A DNA stretch of 64,000 nucleotides from JBGSIC01 sp041751875 (GCA_041751875.1 JBGSIC010000026.1:40953-104952), one strand, 5' to 3'. Shown: positions 1 to 8,893, numbered from the stretch's first letter. The notes: generated by a model not told the origin, from the letters alone. Numbers and translations: made by a program.

Positions 1-1191
1 CAACTTTGTCGAGTGTCCCTTTGAGGTAGTAGCGAGAGTATTTAAATCCAAGAAGTCTCAGCTCAGAAGAGGGTTCCATCACCACGCGGTTAGCGGCGGA
101 GGCAATATAGTATTCCTTGAGCGACGCATTACCTAGATAGACTTCCACGGTTTTACCGTGTTCACGGAGTTCGCGGAGCGCACCGAAGACTTCTTCTGCG
201 GCTGCCAGGCCCAATGGGAACTCTTCAATGCGCACAATAATGCGAGAAAAGTCCGGAGACTTCTGGGCCGTTTTTAGTTTCTTGAGAATCTCATAAAGAG
301 AAGGACGGCTTCGGCTGAACCAGTTTCCTTCCACCGGTTCTTCGCGCAAGCCACTTTCCAAAGCAACTTCCAAAGTGTCGGTGCCGCTTAATGAAGTGGG
401 GTAAGGGCGGAAAGATGTCTGACCACCGAAAATAAAGTTTTCTCCACTGGGGTCGGGCTGCACAACTGAAAAGAAGGAGCCAAGACTCAAATTAAACTGA
501 ATTCCCAACTGCCACTTTTGAGTGTGGTGATACCCCGCCGCAAGTTTTAAACCGCGTAAAACTTCCACTCGAACGTTGGCATCGTATCCAAACGTTTTTC
601 CTAAGGGGGTGCCAGTGGTATCGATATCCAACGTCAGCTCCACCGGATCAACGGGACGGACTACAATTCCCGCAACGAGATTAAACGGAATTTTCGTGCC
701 TGATACCGTGGGCTGGTTGAGAGTCTGTCCTAGAAGACCAAAACTGACGTAACGAGACGCGCGAATCTGCAAACCTAAGTCGAAGGAATTGAAGTTCCGC
801 AACGGAATCGCTTGAGCACGTGTAAATTGGTAGCGAGCGCCCCAGAACACGTAAGGCCCCATCGGAGCGCCAAATCCTAGGGAATAGCGATTAAACTTCG
901 TCGGACCATCATTGATCCACTCTGCGGCGACGCCCAAAAGGCCGTAACTAAGCGATAAACTATGATCTCCTTGAGCCCCGATTCCGGTCGTGTAGGCGGT
1001 GAACCAGCCTGCGCCGTTCAAGGCCGTCTCGTAACCCAACGCGGCGGGATTGGTAAAGACGCTGCGCGATCCGTAGGCATGCGATACGGACGTGGTGGGT
1101 TGTGAGGTCGTCTGAAGCGGGTTCGCTCCCCAAAGTAACGTGGGTAAGAACGCGACGAGCCCCGTGAGCCCAAGGAAAGTGCTGAACTTCA
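1..1191 (-). CDS. SppA-like (S49) protease with N-terminal outer-membrane-barrel-like domain, 3' end cut by window
   Basis: The reading frame starts at ATG 1191 on the minus strand and stays open for 397 codons to the window edge, so the C-terminus is missing. Residues 1-22 form a Sec signal peptide (ending LLWGA). Residues about 30-270 read like a small outer-membrane barrel of alternating strands, opening with a GSRSVFTNPAALG stretch of the type seen in PorV/FadL-like proteins. From about residue 310 the sequence matches the N-terminal half of 67-kDa SppA: RIIVRIEEFPLGLAAAEEV, then LREHGKTVEVYLGNAS and YYIASAANRVVMEP. The catalytic lysine and serine regions of S49 peptidases would lie beyond the window. 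The fusion suggests an outer-membrane-associated protease rather than the usual inner-membrane SppA; that localisation is inferred. Divergent from the gene at 1345. Confidence 0.75.
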
Positions 1192-1344
1192 TGGTGCAAA
1201 AAATGTAGCCGTGGCCTACCGACAAAGTCACGCATGGAGTACGGTGCTGGGACTGATCCGCCGCTTTATCCTTATTTCTGGTCATTGCGCCCCTATTTCC
1301 CCTTTGGTATTACTGACCCCAGTTGAAAAAACGAGGTGATTTGT

Positions 1345-1761
1345 ATGGACGCGCTGGAGAGGCAGCACTTGCGCAAAAAGATGGCTCTGAAAATGGAAGT
1401 TTTTCAGGGGAAAAGCCGCGACGTTGCGTGCGTCAGCGCCCACTGGGTGAGTCCTGCTCAGGTCTGTGATCTTTGCGAACGGGTGCACGCGGAAGAAGTT
1501 CTGGTCATCAAGAATCGCAAGGGGCAGAACCTTAAAGTGGACGGAAAATGTCTCACGGAGATGGTGCGTTTTCAGGTGACCGACGTCGCCGATCTTCCAA
1601 AATGGTTTGAGAAAATTGGTGCTCTAAAAGCAGAGCAACAGCGTCGTGCTGAAGAGGCGCGGAAGCTCCAAGAAGAAGAGCGCAAGAAACTCGAGCGCAA
1701 AGTTATCGTACGTCGCCGCCCGGGTGAGAACTCCGGTACGGATGGTACTGAGCCGTCATGA
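1345..1761 (+). CDS. Small HPr-like protein with C-terminal charged coiled coil
   Basis: Start placed at ATG 1345 because GAGGTGAT lies 4-5 bases upstream; an in-frame GTG at 1336 is inside that ribosome-binding site. The 138-residue product has a central part (about 25-90) that lines up loosely with HPr phosphocarriers: an SAHWVSPAQVC segment where HPr has its active-site loop, then VLVIKNRKGQNLKVDGK and a sequence resembling the HPr strand-helix. The HPr histidine-arginine pair (HARP) is not conserved in its normal form, only one H in SAHW, so phosphotransfer is doubtful. Residues 98-130 are a Glu/Lys/Arg-rich helix likely to coil, followed by an RRRPGE tail. It overlaps the CinA gene by four bases (ATGA), so the two are translationally coupled. 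HPr homology is a tentative call. Confidence 0.6.
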   Translation: MDALERQHLRKKMALKMEVFQGKSRDVACVSAHWVSPAQVCDLCERVHAEEVLVIKNRKGQNLKVDGKCLTEMVRFQVTDVADLPKWFEKIGALKAEQQRRAEEARKLQEEERKKLERKVIVRRRPGENSGTDGTEPS

Positions 1762-3014
1762 GTCTCGTCATCGAGACGATTGCCATAGGTGACGAACTCC
1801 TCACCGGCAAAATATCTGATACCAATTCTACTTTTGTAGCGGGAGAACTATTTTCTCTCGGTGCAGTGGTAAGTCGTCAAACCGTCATTCCCGATCAAGT
1901 TGAAGTGATCAAGCGTCAGCTCGATGAAAGTAGCCGTCGAGCGCAGATGGTGATCTGTTTCGGTGGTCTGGGGCCGACCACAGATGACCTGACGGTCGAT
2001 TGTGTAGCCGAGCTTCTCGGAGGTGGAGTCACTGTCCATCCAGGTCAAAAAGAAAAACTCATCGCCCTTTACCAAAAGCAGAATCGACCGGTAGACGAAA
2101 CGGCGCTTCGGCAAGTGCGGTACCCAAAAAAAAGCGAGCCCATTGGCAACACGGTCGGCCTCGCCCCGGGTTTTCGTTGTGAACTCGGAAATTGCATTTT
2201 CTTTTTTGTCCCGGGAGTCCCTGGTGAAATGCGTGGGATGGTTAGAACTGCGGTGAAAGAGACGGCAACCCAGCTACTTGGAAAAAGCGGGGAGCCATTA
2301 CATTCTCATTTCTGGCGTTGCGTGGGAATTTGGGAAAGCCAACTTCAGACTCTGATGAACCCGCTTGAAAGAGAATTACCTCAAGGTGCGTGGTTGGGGT
2401 ATCGCACGACGTATCCTGAGAACCAACTCTCACTCTACTACCGACAAGGGAAGGGAGAGTCTCTTGAACCATTTCTGACAATGCAGCAAAAGATTCGAGA
2501 GGCCGTGGCGCCTTACGCTTACACCGAGTGCTATGATTCGCTGGAAGCCACTGTTGTTCAGCTTTTGATCGACAAGAAGCGCTCCATTGCGTTGGCGGAG
2601 TCGTGCACGGGTGGGTTGGTAACGCATCGTTTGACACGGATACCGGGTTGCTCAGATGTAGTTTGGGGAGGAGCCGCCGTTTATCAACTGGGGGCAAAAG
2701 AAATTTTACTCGGAGTGCGTTGCGAAACCGAAGACGCGGCTGTTTCGGCGGTTTGTTCTCGACAACTGGCTGAAGCGGTCAAGAATCGGAGCGGTTGTCC
2801 GCTGGCCGCCGCTATTACAGGTTACATGGGGCCCGAACCCGATGGAACGGAGACTAATCCGAGCGGAACCATATTTACCGCCGTGGTGGGCGAGGGCAAC
2901 GCGCTACGTGAGGAACGGTTCGTGTTAACGCGCCCTGACCGCCAAGCTCGTCAGTGGGGAGCATCCACCTTGCTGCTTGATCAAATTCGACGCGAAATAG
3001 AAACGTTGGCTTAG
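1758..3014 (+). CDS. cinA: CinA family protein (MoCF-like domain plus nicotinamide-nucleotide amidohydrolase PncC domain)
   Basis: 418 residues, the usual CinA length. The N-terminal half is the molybdopterin-binding-like fold: IAIGDELLTGKISDTNS at the start and CFGGLGPTTDDLTVD near residue 70, both signature segments. The C-terminal half is the PncC deamidase: ALAESCTGGLVTHRLT (catalytic-site serine/cysteine region), a GAAVYQLGAKEILLGV segment, and ITGYMGPEPDGTETNPSGT, the last replacing the more usual GIAGPGGGT. Bacterial homologues salvage NMN to nicotinic acid mononucleotide and have been linked to ADP-ribose hydrolysis. The start ATG overlaps the stop of the upstream small gene. The modified GIAGP region could lower deamidase activity; this is inference. 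Confidence 0.88.
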   Translation: MSLVIETIAIGDELLTGKISDTNSTFVAGELFSLGAVVSRQTVIPDQVEVIKRQLDESSRRAQMVICFGGLGPTTDDLTVDCVAELLGGGVTVHPGQKEKLIALYQKQNRPVDETALRQVRYPKKSEPIGNTVGLAPGFRCELGNCIFFFVPGVPGEMRGMVRTAVKETATQLLGKSGEPLHSHFWRCVGIWESQLQTLMNPLERELPQGAWLGYRTTYPENQLSLYYRQGKGESLEPFLTMQQKIREAVAPYAYTECYDSLEATVVQLLIDKKRSIALAESCTGGLVTHRLTRIPGCSDVVWGGAAVYQLGAKEILLGVRCETEDAAVSAVCSRQLAEAVKNRSGCPLAAAITGYMGPEPDGTETNPSGTIFTAVVGEGNALREERFVLTRPDRQARQWGASTLLLDQIRREIETLA

Positions 3015-3049
3015 CGGGCCGACGAGTCGAGAGAGCAACGCGTAACGAA

Positions 3050-3478
3050 CTAGTCGTCGTCGCGCGCCCCGTCGATATCAATTTCATTCGTTAGAAATTC
3101 ATCTTCGTCGTCTTCACCCGAGGCTGAAGCAATGTCTTCGATCTCTTCGTCTCCATAATCGAATTCTGCGGCTGCGCCGTTTTCATCAATGCTGGAAACT
3201 TCGTCGATTGTTAAACCTGACGCCGGTGGGGGAACCAAAGTGGGAACCGATTTCAACTTCGGCTTTCCGGCTTTCTTTGTTGTCTTTGCACTTTTTGACG
3301 CGCCGGATTTCTTTTTGGTCTTCTTTGAAACCTTCTTCGCGGGCTTCTTTTTAGCAACTTTCTTCTTAGCCTTTGCTTTTACTTTCTTCTTGGGCGATTT
3401 CTTTTTGCCTTTTTTCGAAGTTTTGTTTTTAGCGGGGCGCGTCTTTTTCTTTTTTTTCTCGGTTTTTTTCTTTGCCAT
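3050..3478 (-). CDS. Lysine-rich histone H1-like protein with acidic tail
   Basis: Start is ATG 3478, with AGGAG seven or so bases upstream. The first 90 residues of this 142-residue protein are almost entirely Lys, Ala, Thr and Ser in KK(K/P)AK repeats, as in eukaryotic H1 tails and bacterial AlgP/Hc1-like proteins. After a PTLVPPP hinge the last 60 residues are strongly acidic (DYGDEEIED, EDDEDE). This basic-then-acidic layout fits a nucleoid-associated DNA-compacting protein whose tail tempers binding. There is no folded domain that I can see. It is transcribed divergently from another basic protein at 3681 across a 200-base AT-rich gap, and convergently with cinA. Function is inferred from composition only. 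Confidence 0.7.
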   Translation of the reverse strand: MAKKKTEKKKKKTRPAKNKTSKKGKKKSPKKKVKAKAKKKVAKKKPAKKVSKKTKKKSGASKSAKTTKKAGKPKLKSVPTLVPPPASGLTIDEVSSIDENGAAAEFDYGDEEIEDIASASGEDDEDEFLTNEIDIDGARDDD

Positions 3479-3680
3479 GGTTTTGCTCCTCAATTTCTTT
3501 ACAAAAAAGCAGAAAAGTTCTGCAGCGAATTAATACTTATCCCATAATTCCAGTAGTTTCGTATTGCAAATAATAAAAAAAGAGATTATCCAGTAAGTAT
3601 ATCTAACAAGTTACGCTTTCTTTATTAATCGGCAGTACAGGGAAAAATTCGGGTTTAGTAGTTGAGCCAGGGGGGGAGTT

Positions 3681-4166
3681 ATGGCTAGCAAACGCACGCA
3701 CCGAGTTTCTAAGGTACGTAGTACGGCAAAAAAACTCGTGAAAAAAAAGGCGCCAGCCAAGCTTAAAGTAGTTGGGGGAAGCGAAGCGGTTCCGGCAAAA
3801 AAAGCAGCTGCACCGGCCAAAAAGTCGATTGCATCTGTCGTCAGTAAAACGGCGATCGAATCAAAAACAAAAAAAGAGAAGTCCGGAAAAGGTGGAATTT
3901 CCGATCGACTCCTAGCGGCAATTGAGCGTCGCAGAAAAGAGGGTACTACACCAGGTACACTTTTTGCGAAGCCCGCTCGCCGACGGGGACGTCGACCGAA
4001 AAACACGGAATACAATCCGGATGGTAGTCCAGAGGAAGCTCCGGAAGAAGCCGATACGCATTTGGCTTATGATACGGGGATTCAAGTCAGCTACGCCGTA
4101 GACGGAGACGTACCGTCGTTTGAGCGAAGTGACGACTACGACAAAGAACTCGACTTTGATCACTAA
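3681..4166 (+). CDS. Basic nucleoid-type protein with an AT-hook-like motif
   Basis: 161 residues, ATG 3681 preceded by GGGGGGGAG. The first 65 residues are Lys/Ala-rich with low complexity (KKLVKKKAPAKLK, AKKAAAPAKK). A short helical segment follows (ISDRLLAAIERRRKEG), then KPARRRGRRPKNTEYNPDG, which contains an RGRRP core like the minor-groove-binding AT hook (RGRP). The last 50 residues are acidic (EEAPEEAD, DDYDKELDFDH). Together with the divergent lysine-rich gene at 3050 this looks like a locus for DNA-packaging or transcription-architecture proteins. The AT hook is one residue longer than the canonical core, so DNA binding is likely but not certain. Confidence 0.65.
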   Translation: MASKRTHRVSKVRSTAKKLVKKKAPAKLKVVGGSEAVPAKKAAAPAKKSIASVVSKTAIESKTKKEKSGKGGISDRLLAAIERRRKEGTTPGTLFAKPARRRGRRPKNTEYNPDGSPEEAPEEADTHLAYDTGIQVSYAVDGDVPSFERSDDYDKELDFDH

Positions 4167-4226
4167 AGTCGGAGTCGCTGGACATTCTCGTGGCTCCTCG
4201 GTAAGCAAACCCGAAGGGATCGCTTT

Positions 4227-5294
4227 ATGTTGGAGCCACGAATTGAATCGGTGAAGTGGGATGGCGAACGCTGCCTGCTTCTCGATCAGACTAGGTTACC
4301 TCGCGAAGAAACTTATCTTCCTTACACCTCCTATCGCGATGTCGCGGATGCAATCACACGTTTGGTGGTTAGAGGAGCTCCAGCGATTGGTGTGGCCGGC
4401 GCTTACGCGTCTGTTCTGGCGGTAAAAGAATCAGCGCGCCACTCCCCATTTGATTGGAATGCTCTGGAAGGGGCTCTCTCCTCTATCACCTCGGCTAGGC
4501 CCACCGCCGTCAATTTGAAGTGGGCTGTAGATCAAATCAGAGCGGAAATCGAAGCGTTCAGACACTTAGCGCCCGCGGAACTCATCCGAAAAGTGGAAAT
4601 AAAGGCGTGCGAACTTCACAAAGCAGATTGCGAAGCCAACCGCGAAATGGCGCGGATCGGATCGGCTTTTCTTCCGGCGGGGCTGGCTGTGATGACTTAC
4701 TGCAATACGGGAGACCTTGCGACGGGGGGCATCGGTACGGCGTTTGGTGTGTTGAGGGCAGGCCACGTAATGGGCAAGGTACCGCACGTGTTTGCTTGTG
4801 AAACGCGTCCTGTTCTCCAGGGCATGCGGTTGACGGCCTGGGAACTTACGAAGAACGAGATTCCGTTTACCTTAATTTGCGACAATATGGCGGCCACCAT
4901 TTTGGCGCAGGGGAAAGTGGGTTCGATTATTGTTGGCGCTGATCGTATCGCCGCTAATGGGGACGTAGCCAACAAAGTGGGTACTTACTCGCTGGCTATT
5001 CTTGCTAAGCATTTTGGTGTGCCTTTTTTCGTAGCCGCACCGTGTTCTACATTCGATTTGTCTCTAGCGTCGGGTAAAGAGATTCCCATCGAGGAACGGG
5101 CACCGGAAGAGATTTTCGCGGCCTTGGGTACCAACCGCCCGACTAGAGATTTTAAGGTGGCCAACCCTTCCTTCGACGTGACACCGGCAAGCCTCATTCG
5201 AGCGATTTTTTGCGAAAAAGGGGCGATTGAGGCTCCTTCAGCGGAGAGCGTTCGAGCCGTTTTTTCCTCGACCTCCCCGCTACCCAGGCCTTAG
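4227..5294 (+). CDS. mtnA: S-methyl-5-thioribose-1-phosphate isomerase
   Basis: 355 residues, full length for the family. MtnA converts methylthioribose-1-phosphate to methylthioribulose-1-phosphate in the methionine salvage pathway. Signatures are RGAPAIGVAGAYA (49-61), MTYCNTGDLATGGIGTA (156-172) with the catalytic Cys159, ETRPVLQGMRLTAWEL (192-207), and GADRIAANGDVANKVGT with the catalytic Asp239 and NK pair. AAGGGA sits eight bases before ATG 4227. No other mtn genes are nearby, so the rest of the salvage pathway must be elsewhere or the enzyme works on related aldose-1-phosphates. It belongs to the wider eIF-2B-alpha/ribose-1,5-bisphosphate isomerase fold, but the motifs favour MtnA. Confidence 0.93.
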   Translation: MLEPRIESVKWDGERCLLLDQTRLPREETYLPYTSYRDVADAITRLVVRGAPAIGVAGAYASVLAVKESARHSPFDWNALEGALSSITSARPTAVNLKWAVDQIRAEIEAFRHLAPAELIRKVEIKACELHKADCEANREMARIGSAFLPAGLAVMTYCNTGDLATGGIGTAFGVLRAGHVMGKVPHVFACETRPVLQGMRLTAWELTKNEIPFTLICDNMAATILAQGKVGSIIVGADRIAANGDVANKVGTYSLAILAKHFGVPFFVAAPCSTFDLSLASGKEIPIEERAPEEIFAALGTNRPTRDFKVANPSFDVTPASLIRAIFCEKGAIEAPSAESVRAVFSSTSPLPRP

Positions 5295-5308
5295 GATAGT
5301 GAGTCAGT

Positions 5309-5902
5309 ATGGCCCAATCCGCGAAAACCGAGTCAGTCCCTGAGCTTAGGGAATTGGTGAAAGAAAACGATCGTCGCGTTTTCAGTTTCATCTCCTATTT
5401 GGTTTTTGATCCTGAAGCGGCAGAAGTTGCGGTGCTCAATAGTTTTTCTGAGTTTGGAAAGTTTTACCGCCGGTCGGTAGCCAGTCGTCGCACTCAGTAT
5501 GACTCGGATCAGTTGCGCATTCGTCTTTTTCAACTCGTGTGGAAAGAAGCCAAAAGTTTATCGGGCGCGCCCGTACCCTTAAGCTTGGGACGCGACACGC
5601 GCTTACTCAATGAGGCCACCACGGACGTGCTTGCCAAAAGCCCAGATGCCGAAGCCCTCGATGAGCGAACGGTAGAGCGCATCACGGATCGTGTCCGCAC
5701 CCTGGATTTCGATTTTCGCGCCCCGCTGGTGCTTAGAGATATCTTGAAGTTTAGTGACGAAGAAGCCACCCGTATTTTGGGAATTCGGTGGGGCGTCTAC
5801 CGCCACCGACTCAATCGGGCCCGCTTGGATTTGGTTGATTGTCTGAGAGGACGCGTGAGTTCGGTCAGTTCCTTGCGACCGGCGTCTGAATTGAGTCTCT
5901 AA
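5309..5902 (+). CDS. ECF-type RNA polymerase sigma factor
   Basis: 197 residues. A region-2-like helix pair lies at about 20-55 (RVFSFISYLVFDPEAAEVAV, FGKFYRRS), and a region-4 helix-turn-helix at about 130-180 (FRAPLVLRDILKFSDEEATR then GVYRHRLNRARLDLVDCL). The 'FRAPLVLRD...SDEEATRILGI...RLNRAR' layout is the standard ECF region 4 (usual form: R.vf.L...g.s..EiA..lgis.gtVksrl.RaR). Region 2 is divergent, so promoter preference cannot be guessed. The next gene encodes a zinc-finger anti-sigma factor, which supports the assignment. It follows mtnA by 14 bases and may be co-transcribed with it. Confidence 0.8.
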   Translation: MAQSAKTESVPELRELVKENDRRVFSFISYLVFDPEAAEVAVLNSFSEFGKFYRRSVASRRTQYDSDQLRIRLFQLVWKEAKSLSGAPVPLSLGRDTRLLNEATTDVLAKSPDAEALDERTVERITDRVRTLDFDFRAPLVLRDILKFSDEEATRILGIRWGVYRHRLNRARLDLVDCLRGRVSSVSSLRPASELSL

Positions 5903-5912
5903 AGAGGCGAAT

Positions 5913-6467
5913 GTGACGAGTTGTTTTTTCTGTCAAAACTTACTCTCCGATTACATCGAGAAACTTTTGCCTAAGGGCAGAGTTACCGAAATCAAAAGTC
6001 ACATCGAGGAGTGTGTGAAGTGCCGTAAGAACCATGATGAGTTGGTTGCGGTGGACAAGCTTCTCACGAAAATGCCTCTGAAGAATGTCTCCCACGACTT
6101 TGCTTTGCGAGTGGTGGAAGCATCGGAAGGAAATGAGCGCGGTCGCTGGGCCTCTTGGAAAGGCGTTGCCATTGGAGCGAGTTTCCTTTTCGTTCTGCTG
6201 ATGGGCGGAGCAATTGTATCATTTTCTCCCGACACCTTTCCTTGGCTAGCTCGATTTGTTCCCTTCGCAACCGAGGAAGAAAGTTTTGTTCGCTACTATC
6301 CACTTTACCATCAAGCCGAAGGGATCTTGGATGCTCAGGCAAGTATGATCGAAATGCGTGATGCATTCTCCGGAAGTCTGTGGGAAGAGGGCGGACTGTC
6401 ACCCGAGGAATTCGAACGCGTTTTTCAACTTAAGGCCGCAAAGGAAGAAGAAGAGATAGTGAAGTGA
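5913..6467 (+). CDS. Membrane-anchored anti-sigma factor with HC2 zinc finger
   Basis: 184 residues from GTG 5913, chosen because AAAGAGG lies five bases upstream (an ATG two bases earlier is out of frame). The N-terminus has the zinc-binding anti-sigma pattern: CFFCQNLLSDYIE, then H-I-E-E-C-V-K-C (HxxxCxxC) at about 31-38. A single membrane helix (AIGASFLFVLLMGGAIVSF) spans about 88-108, leaving a 75-residue periplasmic tail that presumably senses the signal. It lies ten bases after the sigma factor it is expected to bind, and its stop overlaps the start of nadE (GTGA). The periplasmic part resembles nothing I recognise. Confidence 0.82.
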   Translation: MTSCFFCQNLLSDYIEKLLPKGRVTEIKSHIEECVKCRKNHDELVAVDKLLTKMPLKNVSHDFALRVVEASEGNERGRWASWKGVAIGASFLFVLLMGGAIVSFSPDTFPWLARFVPFATEEESFVRYYPLYHQAEGILDAQASMIEMRDAFSGSLWEEGGLSPEEFERVFQLKAAKEEEEIVK

Positions 6468-8104
6468 AGTTTGGGCTAGCTCAGTTAAACCCCCGCATTG
6501 GCGCTCTTGCCGAAAACACCCAGAAGATACTCGAAACGATCGACCAGGCGAGACAGCGTGGTGCACAGCTTTTAATTTTTCCCGAACTTGCGATCACCGG
6601 ATATCCGCCCCGCGATCTGCTCGATTTCGAAGGCTTCGTGGATGAGAACGAAGCTGCGCTTAAGCGGATTGAGGCACATTCGAGGGGTTTAACCGTTGTC
6701 TGTGGCTTTGTAGAAAAACGGTCGGAGAAGACAGGCTGCCCTTACTTCAACTCGGCTGCTGTGATGCGAGACGGAAAGCGTTTGGGCACTTACCGTAAAC
6801 GCCTTATTCCCAACTACGATATTTTTGATGAAGCCCGTTACTTTGAGGCAGGCAAAGATCCGTTGGTGATTGATCTTGAAGGCAAGAAGGTCGCTCTTTC
6901 AATTTGTGAGGATATCTGGAATCGTCCACGCTTTTCTCGCCGCGCTTACGTAGCGCAAACCCTTGAAGAGTACAAAAAAGCACGCGTGGACTTTCTTATA
7001 AATTTGTCTGCTTCTCCTTTCCGACGTGGCAAACCTGCGTGGCGCCAAGAATTATTGAGTGAAATCGCCTGCGATCTCGGATGTCCGATTCTTTTGTGTA
7101 ATCAAGTCGGAGGCAATGACGAACTTCTATTCGATGGTTGTAGTTTGGCGGTTAACGCTCAAGGCGAAACAGTCGCCACCGGCAAGGCATTTGAAGAGGA
7201 ACTACTTATCGTCGATAGCGCACTTTTTGCTAGTGAACCAAAGCAGCTCGCCGCGTGGCCAGCGACGGATGATGAAATGGTGTGTGAAGCCCTAAAAATG
7301 GGGCTGCGGGATTATGTGCACAAGTGTGGTAGCCGCTCGGTAGGGCTGGGCTTAAGTGGCGGTATTGATAGCAGTGTGGCGGTCGCGCTTGCCGTGGAAG
7401 CTTTGGGTCCTGAAAATGTTTGGGCTCTTTCGCTTCCGACTCAGTATACAAGCGCAGTGAGTAAAGAAGATGCACGTACTCTAGCCACCAATCTGAAAAT
7501 TGATTTCCATGAAGTTTCGATTCAACCGCTTTTTGAAGTGTACGAGAAAACTTGGTTGCAGGGCTTGGGTCTTCCGCTTGAAGGAATTACCCGAGAGAAT
7601 GTGCAGCCCCGGCTTCGCATGTCGATCTTGATGGGCGTCGCGAATTCTCGGAATAGTTTGCTTCTTAACACCAGCAACAAGAGCGAACTTGCCACTGGTT
7701 TTTCCACCTTGTACGGGGACGGCGCCGGCGCCATTTCCGTTTTGGGGGACCTCACCAAGAAACAAGTTTACGCTTTGGGCCGCACGCTCAACCGCAAAGT
7801 GCACCTCATTCCAGAAAGAGTTTTTTCGCGCGCCCCTACGGCAGAATTGCGATTAGGGCAGGTCGATCAAGACGCGCTTCCCCCGTACGATGTATTGGAT
7901 GCTTTGGTTGTCGCTATGCTGGAACAAAACCTGCCGGCAAAGCAGCTCTCAGAGCGGATTTCCGCCCAGTGGGCGCCTGAATTCATGAAACGCCACCTCA
8001 CCAGCGAGTTCAAACGCTGGCAGCACCCTCCTGTCCTACGTGTATCGCCGCGGGCCTTCGGAGTTGGCCGGCGCATTCCGATTGCTGCTACGCGTCAAGA
8101 TTAG
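6464..8104 (+). CDS. nadE: Glutamine-dependent NAD+ synthetase
   Basis: 546 residues, two domains. The N-terminal nitrilase-type glutaminase has its Glu-Lys-Cys triad at E41 (FPELAITGYPP), K112 (TYRKRLIPNYDIFDE) and C148 (LSICEDIW). The C-terminal synthetase has the ATP pyrophosphatase loop LGLSGGIDSSV (295-305) and TSNKSELATGFSTLYGDGAG. It makes NAD+ from nicotinic acid adenine dinucleotide with ammonia channelled from glutamine. Start is GTG 6464, overlapping the anti-sigma stop by four bases. With the upstream CinA/PncC homologue this window holds two NAD-cycle genes, though not in one operon. The placement behind a sigma/anti-sigma pair suggests stress-linked expression, which is inference. 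Confidence 0.95.
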   Translation: MKFGLAQLNPRIGALAENTQKILETIDQARQRGAQLLIFPELAITGYPPRDLLDFEGFVDENEAALKRIEAHSRGLTVVCGFVEKRSEKTGCPYFNSAAVMRDGKRLGTYRKRLIPNYDIFDEARYFEAGKDPLVIDLEGKKVALSICEDIWNRPRFSRRAYVAQTLEEYKKARVDFLINLSASPFRRGKPAWRQELLSEIACDLGCPILLCNQVGGNDELLFDGCSLAVNAQGETVATGKAFEEELLIVDSALFASEPKQLAAWPATDDEMVCEALKMGLRDYVHKCGSRSVGLGLSGGIDSSVAVALAVEALGPENVWALSLPTQYTSAVSKEDARTLATNLKIDFHEVSIQPLFEVYEKTWLQGLGLPLEGITRENVQPRLRMSILMGVANSRNSLLLNTSNKSELATGFSTLYGDGAGAISVLGDLTKKQVYALGRTLNRKVHLIPERVFSRAPTAELRLGQVDQDALPPYDVLDALVVAMLEQNLPAKQLSERISAQWAPEFMKRHLTSEFKRWQHPPVLRVSPRAFGVGRRIPIAATRQD

Positions 8105-8200
8105 TCGTCTTGGGGGCTTGCAGGCTGGGATTCATGCCCCTATAGTCCTACCCGAAATAGAACCTGGTGGACCTGAAACCGTTGAAGAAGGAGAGATCTG

Positions 8201-8893
8201 ATGATCCGAATGTTTATTTCTAGTTTAGTTGTGATGGCTGGTATGTGGGCCACGGCGCCTGCCGTTGCCGGCACCATTACGGGCAAAATTGCCTTTACCC
8301 AAAAAGCCCCTCCGGGTGGCCCTATTCGCATGAGCGCCGATCCCGTATGCGTGAAGGCGCATGTAAAGCCACCTCAGAAAGACGCCGTCATTGTGAACCC
8401 AAACGGCACGCTTAAAAATGTTTTTGTTTACATTAAAGAAGGCGCCCCGAAAGGTGGAAAGGCGGCCTCACCTGTGAAGTTTGATCAGAACGGTTGCATC
8501 TATGTGCCTCATGTCTTTGGCGTGATGACCAGCCAACCGATCGAAATTATCAACAGCGATCCTACTTTGCACAACGTGCATTCCATGGCGAAGAAGAACG
8601 AAAACTTCAATATGGGCATGGCGACAAAAGGCCAGAAAATCACAAAGTCTTTCAGCAAGCCTGAACAGATGATCAAAGTGAAATGCGACGTGCACGGTTG
8701 GATGCAAGCCTTTGTGGGCGTAATGGATCACCCGTACTTTGACGTCAGCAACGACAGTGGGACATTCACGCTTAAAGATGTGCCTCCCGGCGACTACGTT
8801 GTGGAAGTTTGGCACGAAAAGTACAACACCAAAAGCCAGCCTGTGAAGGTTGCTGCCGCTGGTGAAACCAAAACTGTCGACTTCAGCTTCTAA
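8201..8893 (+). CDS. Secreted cupredoxin-like copper protein
   Basis: 230 residues with a signal peptide (cleavage near AVAG, residues 21-24). AAGGAGAG precedes ATG 8201. Residues about 60-175 form a blue-copper-like domain: candidate ligands are H124 or H127 (PTLHNVHS) and the C162-x2-H165-x2-M168 cluster (KCDVHGWMQAF). The C-terminal 50 residues look like a carboxypeptidase-regulatory-type beta sandwich (GTFTLKDVPPGDYVVEVWHE). This combination occurs in periplasmic 'methylamine utilization'-like electron-transfer proteins. It is the first gene ahead of the heme A/copper assembly run, so a role as electron donor or copper carrier for the respiratory oxidase is plausible but unproven. Confidence 0.8.
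   Translation: MIRMFISSLVVMAGMWATAPAVAGTITGKIAFTQKAPPGGPIRMSADPVCVKAHVKPPQKDAVIVNPNGTLKNVFVYIKEGAPKGGKAASPVKFDQNGCIYVPHVFGVMTSQPIEIINSDPTLHNVHSMAKKNENFNMGMATKGQKITKSFSKPEQMIKVKCDVHGWMQAFVGVMDHPYFDVSNDSGTFTLKDVPPGDYVVEVWHEKYNTKSQPVKVAAAGETKTVDFSF

Noticed and set aside
960..1235. Short frame overlapping the start of the SppA-like gene
   Set aside because: It runs in another frame on the same strand as the SppA-like gene, has Arg/His-rich shadow composition and no ribosome-binding site.
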